Positions 55,852 through 64,000 of a DNA stretch of 64,000 nt are shown here, piece by piece; position 1 is the stretch's first letter, and each line of letters begins with the position of its first letter. The stretch covers positions 7,149,381 through 7,213,380 of the forward strand of contig JADWOT020000009.1 in NCBI GenBank assembly GCA_036345935.2. Direction: 5' to 3'. Under the pieces are notes generated by a model. It ran no database searches. It was not told where the DNA came from and saw only the letters and a list, made by a program, of their open reading frames with translations. Origin of the DNA: Taenia hydatigena (lineage: Eukaryota > Platyhelminthes > Cestoda > Cyclophyllidea > Taeniidae). The translations under genes were made by a program, and so were the position numbers.

Positions 55852-58800
55852 ATGGCGCATAATGGCGGTATGGATGGTATGCTTTTCAATTCCCTTTCAT
55901 TGAATGACATGTAGAGGCTATGTTCGCCTTCCAGTCTTGCTTAAATCAACTCATTTCCTTATCTGACGAGGCGGAAAAAGTCATTACGTTCCACAAAACG
56001 CTTCTTCAATGGGTAAACGTTGTCTTGCTTAGTGATGTTTTAGGAACTGAAAGCTGACAATTTACGAACAGCATATGGTTTTGCACAAAGTATAGTCTGG
56101 AAAACAATAGAGCATGATTTTTATTTGTATGTCTACAGTCAATTATCGACATGGTTGAGATCAACCTATGAAAACGCCAAAGGCCTTAATGTACGTCATA
56201 ATTATTAAAAACTCATTTTACAGATCACGCCACAGCTTGAAAATTTGTTAAGGCGTCTGAAGCTGATCATGCATACTTGCGTTGAAATGGAACTTCCTTC
56301 AACTATACTTCGTTATCGAGAGCTGCTGAATGAATGCGAAGGCTGTGAAAGTGGACTTGATTCCGTAAACTTTGATGAAACAATAATTGAAACACAAATT
56401 TTGCAACTGTTGGAACAGGTAGTTATGCTTTTTGTTCGCTGAACTTTCTTTTTGCTATGTGATTTACTTGTGAGTGGTTAGTGGGGTCTGTTGCACATGC
56501 ATGCCCATTGAAATGACGTTTAAATTAAGTCTCTTGAACTGACTAGCATTTTAGACATAAAGCTTGGGCAATCTGTTTTAAAGAGTTTTGCTAATATTTA
56601 GACAGCAGTGGAGCTTGGACGGGAATTGAAGCTCTACGACAGATTGAATGAACTGTCAGGAACGGGGAGTCCCGACCAAACAACAAGGTATGTTGTGCGA
56701 TAATCAAGCATCTCATTTTTAAAGAAAGGAATTCAAAATTTACTACTTAGCAATTGAAGTTGCAGTATTAGAGTTAAAATAGCTTGTCAAAACTGTGACA
56801 TTTTTGTCCCTATTTGTCATGGATACCTAGATTTTTATCACTTTGTAAAAAATGCCAAATTTTCTAAAATGCTGTTTTATTAGGAAAGAATCTAATTTGG
56901 ACAAAACTTACAAAAAAATCTGTGAGAAGGGTAGTGGTAAATTAAAACCAGTATGCGCTTATGCAAATGAGGCTCTTATTTCAAACAGTTGTGCGGACGT
57001 CGGACTACCTGCCCTACCTCCCACGGCCGAGGCCTCCCTGCCGGGTCCACCACCTACAAGTAATGTAGACTTTCCTGCCTTTCCCACCACTGAGCCATCA
57101 GCGTCGTTTGCAACCGCTACCGTCAACACGTCGTCAGCTCCTCCACCTACCATGACAAAGCCTACTACCTCGTGAGTAGCTTAGGTCTTCCTTAAACTCC
57201 ACCCTAATAACATTAAAATTCAAATTTTTCTTTAACATCGCTTTAAAATTAATTACAGACTTGTTAATCCCAAAAATAAATTTAGGGATATTTTAGCAGA
57301 AATCATTGTCTTTGAGATCCAAAAATGCATGGACAGTGCGGATGAAAATTTGCAGAAATATACAAGTTCAATTAACCAAAGCACTGAAATTGGAATTGCG
57401 CCATAGTGAAAAATCTTGACAAAACTGGGATTCGTAGGCATTCGTTGACTATTACAAGTCGTTGCGGCGCAAAATGAGCCAAAACATGTGAGTTTTGCGT
57501 TGCAAATCAGAAGTGCGAACATAGGCACCCTTTTATTGGAGACAATTTGGCAAAAAATGAAATTACAAATGAGCTAAAGGCTTGCAAAGCACCAAAAGAA
57601 TGTTATTTATTTGCATTACATCTATCGGTTTACTTTGATGAAGCATCTTGTAATCAAAAGGAATATTGAAACGAATCGCACATTTTCACACAATTTAAAA
57701 ACAAATTTGAAATGTTCTTATTAGTATTCTGGTTCCGTGAACGGTTTACCCGTTAGCCATGCAAAATGGCTGAGTTGAATGCAGTCCTACTGGTTGTACG
57801 CTTTATTCCAGTCGTCGTCTCGCCGGTCCCGTTGGACCAAGTCTGTATCAACCATTTCGAGGACCAACGATCCCGAAGACTCTGGCAACCGATTCCCCCA
57901 AACCATATTCGAATCTTCACCGGACAAATGGTCAAGCTCCGAAAACCGCAGCACCGCAAGTTAAGGGGAATATCTCGCCGTCGACCTCCAAATCAGCGCC
58001 GCCTGCTCCAGCGCTCCCTGAACCCGCCGTCATGCCTTCGTAAGCACTCGAATATATATTTTTGGTTAGTTTTCAGCACTGAAAAAAGACTGTAATGAGG
58101 TCCCAAAATTTACCACATAATGACTCAAGCTGTTCTATAAAAGCGATGCATGCCATTTTAGTAGTGACGAAATCTTTAGGCATAAAGTTTAAAAATGCGG
58201 CTCAAGTGTGTAGTTTTACCTAAATTTCCAAGTTTCAAAGTGACCCAATCAAAATGCATAAATTACTAAGGAGGGATGAATACGGTGAAAATTTTTGTTA
58301 ATGTAGCTTTATGACGTCATACAGACTAGACTTCATAAATTCAGTTTGCTAGCTTTTTACCACTAGAAGGCATTAAAGACACTTTTCACATGGTATTTCT
58401 TCTACTTGTAAGTCACCAACCCTTCTCTAGCATAATATTTGGAATATCAATACTGTTTGGTTACAAATTTGCAACAGTATCAAATTTTTTATAAACCTTT
58501 GGCAACAGATTGGTTTTCCTTTTTTCTGGCTATCCAACCACCCTCATCATGAAAAAATTGAGGGCTTTTTTCATCTTTTACTCCATCTAGATTGCCGTTT
58601 GAGTCAAGTGATTCGGGGGCGCCTCCAGAAAGACGACCATTTGGGTACGTCTTGCGAAGGAAGCTTGGAGAGGAATTGATGGAGTGCACACCATGGGTTA
58701 AAACTAAAATAGGCTAGGTTTGGTTTGGATGCCTTGCGCATCACGATGATGCCGTTTATGCGTTGTCAAACCCAAAGCAAATGGCTAGACTAAGGAGTAG

Positions 58801-59967
58801 GTACTTCACACCACCGAACATTGCGCACCTACCCTTTAAAAGTCTTAACTTCTTACGTTCCAAACGTGCTTAGGATTCAACATGCAATATTTCTATGCTT
58901 CATTTTACACCGATTTCACTCTACTTTGTAGATTAAAGGGTACTTTACCGCAATTAATTTTCTTTTTAACTTGTAATAAAAATATTGGGTAAAAGTGGTC
59001 CATGGTTCTGTCAAGTCGAGTCATGCAAAATGAAATAGTGTTCGCTTTAAAGCAGTTGAAGTAAAAATCAGTTTTATGCACTAGACTGCATTCCATTGGG
59101 AGGTGGCACTCAGAACACAGTGATGACACAGATGAGGCTATTGTATGACGCTCCATTTGCTCATGCACTGAGCGCAAAAGGCATCCCCATGGAAGCATTC
59201 TATTTCCCATTCCTCAAAGTCCCACCACCGAGTCATCATTGCAACGAAACTCAAATGTCATAGTGATAGTTGAGTTTGTGTTTGCACGAGAAACCTCGAA
59301 CTTGGAGTCCGGTTTTGAGTCAGAGTTTGACTGATTGAGCAGGCCAGAGCCGCATAAAAAGCTCAAAAGTTAAGGAATTTTCTGGGTCAAACTCGCATTT
59401 GCATGACAGTTCTCACAATGCCATATACTAACCTACGCTTACTTGAGGTAAAAGTGACGACCGTACGACTTCAAATTCAATTTATGTGCGCTGTTTTGCA
59501 GCACAACTCTAAGCGTTTTACAATCTTCCAGGCCAAATAGTCTTATTTATTCTCTTACACAAACATTTTTGAAACAGCTGACTGGAAATCCTAGATGTGT
59601 TTATGCACAGTTCTCGTAATTTCTCTGACTAAAGTCTTGATTTACATTACAAGTAAGCATTTGGATGAACCTTGTAATAATCTCATTAGTGATGTTTGTG
59701 CATTGATAAAAGAGAAATTTAAAACCTTATAGACGTCATAATGCTTATTCATGTAAAGGTCTTAGTAAAAGGCGCCTACGAGGCATTGAGTGTTAAAGTG
59801 TTACAGTGCATTTTTAATCATTTTATGGGAAAGGTTTGCCTTCTTTATTACACTGCAGTGCATTTCTTGCGCCGTCACCGGACAGCTTCCGCGCGAACAT
59901 GGCCTACTTCCAGCAGCGCGATCAGGGAGCCCGCGGGTCAACTCAGGGGAAACCTCCTCTGCAAACA
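55852..59967 (+). CDS. Unidentified gene: helical N-terminal half, proline-rich C-terminal half
   Basis: A chain of exons on one strand: 55852-55867 (MAHNG, tentative), 55915-56012, 56044-~56089, ~56140-56192, 56224-56418, ~56599-56688, 56881-57171, about 57790-58040 and 59859-59967. The 57171, 58040 and 59859 junctions are all phase 2, and the proline-rich frame continues across them. The junction near 56089 is not resolved. The first half is predicted helical (FQSCLNQLISLSDEAEKVI; TQILQLLEQ|TAVELGRELKLYDRLNEL). The second half is Pro/Ser/Thr-rich (LPALPPTAEASLPGPPP; LAGPVGPSLYQPFRGP; MAYFQQRDQGARG). The layout of a small helical bundle followed by a proline-rich tail recalls endosomal-sorting adaptors, but that is only a resemblance. 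The 3' end may lie beyond 59967. Confidence 0.55.
57254..57670 (+). pseudogene. Degenerate coding-like stretch, origin unknown
   Basis: Inside the intron 57172-57789. Protein-like segments occur in shifting frames with stops between them, such as KFRDILAEIIVFEIQKCMDS, CEFCVANQKCEHRHPF and KECYLFALHLSVYFDEASC. The CxxC...CxxxH pattern and the FALHLSVYFDE phrase vaguely recall transposase-derived BED/hAT genes. That is a guess, not an identification. Confidence 0.3.
58489..58706 (-). CDS. Candidate 3'-terminal exon, unknown
   Basis: Open frame of about 72 codons preceded by a good acceptor (cctagcctattttag) and ending in a stop. It has ordinary hydrophilic protein composition (RKTYPNGRLSGGAPESLDS; EGGWIARKKENQSVAKGL). 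Upstream exons would lie to the right, but none was securely tied to it. It lies in an intron of the + strand gene. Confidence 0.35.
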
Positions 59968-62900
59968 GTATTCGAAACGTTGGTCCTCGTTTTCACTTTA
60001 TAGAAAACAAACTTCCTTAAACTTTTTTATCTCACAATTAAAGTTTATGAGCTGACTACTGTAACACAATGCTACGAATTCAAAGAGCCACGCAAAGATT
60101 CCGTTTTCGATTAATCTAATACCACCATAGTATTTTCATATCACATATTATTATTGTTATTAAATTCACCGTGGAAGAAATTATTCATGCGTTAGAGCAT
60201 TGTTTATCCTTCCCCTACCCCATCTTTTGCCACTCACAATTAACCACAATGGACACAGACATCAGCACTACGTTTAAGTTGATGAAACGGGAATGCAATA
60301 TCTATGCAGGCGGGACGGAAAGAAATAGCAACTTACTAGCTTCCATATTAATGTTTACTGGCTTACATAAATGTATAATGAAACGGTCTGTAAGTGAGGC
60401 GTCAGTGATGCGATTATGAAAAGTTTGAAATTCCACAGACATCATGCAAACTAGCGACACACCCGAAAACTGAGTAATGTGGTGCGTGTCACTGTGGTTA
60501 GTGCCGTTCGCACACGAATTCATATGTGTTCAGAAGCAGCTAGCGAGATGCCTAATGTGTTGTCAAACTAATTACCTTTAGCATATCTATTGCTTTGCAA
60601 GGAGGTGGGTAGACCATCTCCTCCAGAGTGAAGAGGTGTCAGGTGAATGCACAACTTAAGAGGTCTTGATGCGTCATTTCGGAAATTCGCAATCCACTTT
60701 TCTGGATAAGCATGATGTTTCCGTTCCAATGGTGCAGCTGATAGGCATCTCAGACTTTTTTAATTAGTTCAATTTATTGCCAATTTCGGTATTTCCAAAG
60801 TAACAGTACGGTGAACTTTGCCGCTGATATTCCCCTTGAAAGTTGTAATTGCTTTCATTTTTCGCCATTTTTAGTTGAAACTTCTTTCGCCTATTGCACA
60901 AACATGTAGCATTGTTGAAGTTATTGCCATTTTCTTTTGGTGTGGTTTTGTGCGCTATTGGTACTCCACGACCTCTGCATCCACCGCGATTGGCCCAGTT
61001 CCTCAAACCCGGTAGCGCTCACCCTGCTTTCTCTTTGTGCTGACATGCGCAATAGTACGGTTACCCTCGCTAAAACTTGTTTAACAACTGATTGGTAGAA
61101 ATTAATTTAAATAACTTTGAATAATAACAACCTAGAAGGCTCCACCAATCGTCGTTGTTGATCGGAATTGACAGGTAAACTGCTAGATAACAAGTGTTTT
61201 GAGTAAAGGAGTTCAAGTGCTAAGTTAAAAGTTTTTTGTAAATTCCATCGTCTATTGCTGTTGCAAAATAGCACAGAAATACAGTGGAATAAAGGACTAA
61301 GGGTCGAGTTTTTTATTCATTAATATGAACTAATTTACAATTGATGCTGATCTGCGCACTTCATCGCTAAGTTAGGTGTTACCGCCCAGAAGGAATTAAT
61401 GCAGTCGTAGATCAGTGCACTGATATTTGCGAGATTGACACTCAAACTTGCCACTCGCTGGCGCCTTCTACATTGGTCCCTCCGCCAACGAGGTCTGCCT
61501 AGGATTGAGTTGGCGCATAACGCGTATAGCTATGCACTTATAGTGCCACCAACGTCTCCTACGAGATGAAGATTGACTCTTTAGGGACCTGCTCTCGTTG
61601 AAGAGGAAATGCATACCTCTGTCAAAGGGATTCACTTTAATGCTGTATTTATATATTAGTAATTTCAAAGTAATCAATGCAGCCATCTTTAATCATGCTT
61701 GTCAAAATAGCTATGAAGCATTCGGTGCGGTTGCTTCCACCAATGAGTTGTGGATATACCACCCTTACCCTTTGCAAATGAAGAAAATTGAAATGGAGCG
61801 ACACTCCACAAAACATGTACTGGATGTCTGCCGTTCCCATGGTCAATTAGTAATGGGCACTAACCGGTCGGTACGATTTCCATCTAAAAAACTGCAAAAG
61901 GCTTTTTGAAGTTAATAATGCAAACATGTTATCCATGTACAAGTGCGAAGATCATCGTCAAAGCCACACGCTTTTTATACTTAGGTTCTGGCCCGCAGAA
62001 TATTTATTCCTTTTACACCAATAAGTTAGCTAGAACCAGCAGCTCTAGAATGCTTGTGCATGGACTTGACTTGAGCAAAAGATGCCACACAATGGGTGTT
62101 TCGATTTGTCCCACTGCTCCCTACTGCAAGCAAGAGGATAGCCAAGTTTCGTGCACACAATGCTTAAGTGCTGTATACAATGAGAAATGCTGTGTGTTGT
62201 TCTTAACTTATTCAATATTTTTATGTAAATAACCATAAGTCATTAAAAAGCATTTCGCTGCTTCCAAATTTATTAATGCACTCATAGAACACAGGTAAAC
62301 GATTCTCTTAAGCAGCTTTACTTTTTGCCATTTGACGGATCATGTGAACGGAGTCGAGTGTTTGACGTTCGCAGTGAAGTGATTTTTCACGTGTAATCCT
62401 GCAAGTAGCATTAAGCAGACCCTCCCTAACCTAGTCACAGACGATGAGTTTTCATTAATTTAACAACTAGCAGCAACATTGCAGCTTTTCTGGTTATTTT
62501 GCGAAGTTTCGAGTTGCTAGATTGGGAGGCAGGGGTAGCGTGCCTGATGATTGGTCAACTGGTGGGGATTACAGACGAGTCATAAACCGGAAAAGTGGTG
62601 AAGCAAAAAGTTCACATTGAAAACGCACTTAGCAAATAAGTACAATAACTTGGGAATTCTTCTCTCACATAAGTGGCTGCAATGTGCTACTAGAATGTAA
62701 CCTGTTCCAGTCAAGGAAGAGAGCGAAGAGGGCAGACAGCCAGGCATCTTTAAATGACTGAAAAAAAGGTCATAAAAGCTTAATTTTAATGTACACTAAG
62801 TTTGTGGACTTCATCTAAGCTTGATTCCCTTTTAAAAAATCCCTCAAATTTTGCAAAAAAGTTAATTGTTTTATTTCTTACGCTATTGAAATCCACAAAT

Positions 62901-63595
62901 ATAACTTTATTTTTTTCCGCTAGTGCCTTAAATTACAATTTTTTTTCAATTATTGCATGACAAAGCACTGCGGTATAGTTATTGTGAGTTTCAGTGTTCA
63001 CAACTTGGCAAATGTATTTTATTCTTCTTTTAAAGCTCACCGAATCACCCTTACTCAATTTAAAGCTTAGTACGAACAGATGCTTCTTAGCTCCCGCGTT
63101 TTTCGTCTGTGCATGTTTGGCAGCAAATTTGACATCGGCCTGACTACAGCATCAAGGCTTTGCTCACCCCCGCCAGTTTAATGCCTTGAGCGTCTCTGAC
63201 AACACGAGGCGGGAATAAATTCTGACATTGCAATAGCCTTTAAGTTATCATCGCCTTCATTTAAAAAAGAAGGAGTGCCACAAGGAGAGCCTACGAATTG
63301 CCATTGGAAAACAAGCACTATTTCCACAGTGTCATCGCTACTGTGCGCAATGCTTTCAGTGTAAATTTTAGCAACCCCAGTCAACTTGTCTACCTTTCAA
63401 ATTACCAAACTCTTAAAAAGTGCTCCTTATTTTAGTCATTCGCCATTTAACATTGCATTGTAAAACTACTTTTGGATGGGAACTTTGTTAAAGCGTAATT
63501 TGACACACTCACAGTACTGGAGTGGCTACGTGGAACCGCTCGGTTTCAGATCACACGACAGGTAATAAAGCGTTTATTCTTCTATTCCATTGCAG
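59968..63595. other. Mostly unexplained DNA with weak exon candidates
   Basis: Short open frames occur at 60764-61006 (-, Asn/Gly/Arg-rich, CRGRGVPIAHKTTPKENG) and 61430-61490 (+, LAPSTLVPPPT before a gt), but neither has a convincing pair of splice sites. The frames at 61598-61909 and 61906-62232 (+) lack recognisable motifs. No repeat of the LTR family or RNA gene was seen. Confidence 0.3.
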
Positions 63596-63661
63596 AACAG
63601 AACCAAGCTCTACACAGGTCTCCCAGGCTCAACCTCAAGAACGCTTGGCATCTCCTTACAT
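63596..63661 (+). CDS. Candidate small exon, unknown gene
   Basis: 66 nt between a strong acceptor (tctattccattgcag) and a consensus donor (ACAT|gtgagc). All three frames are open; one gives a Gln/Ser/Pro-rich peptide (SSTQVSQAQPQERLASPY) that would suit the tail of the proline-rich gene to the left. The link is inference. Confidence 0.35.
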
Positions 63662-63902
63662 GTGAGCTATTTATTTGGCCATTGTAATTACCAAAGGTGC
63701 ATTGGGTCGTTTTAATGCTCCCTCGGCCTCAGAAAGACAATTCAAGCTCGCCATTTAATCGGTACTAGATTTTGCATTGTGATCTAACTTTGGAGTAGGG
63801 ATAAAGGGCAAGATATCCCCTAGGAAGCTTTGTCTCAATATTTGGGGAAAACGTGCCTCCCATATGTTAGGAAATTTGCTTCTACTTAACGGACATTAAA
63901 AG

Positions 63903-63954
63903 TCCGATCAACAGGCGTTTCGCCAATGGCGACGTCTGCATAAGTGCTTCAAGG
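63903..63954 (+). CDS. Candidate small exon, unknown gene
   Basis: 52 nt between gacattaaaag and TTCAAGG|gtaagc. The open frame reads SDQQAFRQWRRLHKCFK. No family is recognised; the neighbour at 63596-63661 is on the same strand. Confidence 0.3.
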
Positions 63955-64000
63955 GTAAGCCTAATCGGTGATTTTGGGTCGAGGAATGCCGTCGTTGAAA

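Overview
The window looks like nuclear DNA of a parasitic flatworm, most likely a tapeworm. All recognisable genes are animal genes cut by introns of tens of bases to about 6 kb. Flanking DNA is AT-rich and low in density. A family of ~185 bp TG...CA solo-LTR-like repeats resembles the TRIM elements known from taeniid cestodes. The phylum call is inference, because nothing could be searched.

Layout, left to right: the 3' half of a mitochondrial-type alanyl-tRNA synthetase (+, 1-2361); a ZIP9-type zinc transporter (-, 3476-7054, first exon not found); a cluster of LTR-like repeats (8003-8599); TFIIH subunit p62 (+, 9059-11236); a 20.6 kb gene for a myosin-phosphatase-targeting-like ankyrin protein of the MYPT3/TIMAP family (-, 12491-33143), with two unexplained exon-like ORFs in its introns; a broken duplicate of part of a downstream gene, interrupted by LTR repeats (33715-34166), followed by a TRIM-like element (34167-34950); TMEM11 (+, 36132-37936); DPH5 (-, 38952-40358); ITFG1/TIP (-, 41724-45833) close behind TBC1D20 (-, 46027-47687), an arrangement that looks like a flatworm trans-splicing operon; nested LTR repeats (48197-48676); a single-exon, 753-residue Lys/Ser-rich protein of unknown function (-, 50880-53141); an unidentified helical then proline-rich gene (+, about 55852-59967 and possibly beyond); and scattered exon candidates to the right edge.

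The genes do not form one pathway. They cover translation (AARS2, DPH5), transcription and repair (GTF2H1), mitochondrial shape (TMEM11), zinc transport (SLC39A9), phosphatase targeting (PPP1R16) and ER/secretory membranes (TBC1D20, ITFG1). Exon limits were set by eye from GT/AG sites and reading phase. Phases agree across all ITFG1, TBC1D20, DPH5, TMEM11 and GTF2H1 junctions. One PPP1R16 junction and one AARS2 junction remain unresolved.

The most interesting structures are two LTR-in-LTR insertions (one with clear 5-bp target duplications on both elements), a polypurine tract beside an LTR that marks an LTR-retroelement remnant, the split partial copy of the Lys/Ser-rich gene, and splice acceptors placed just before start codons.
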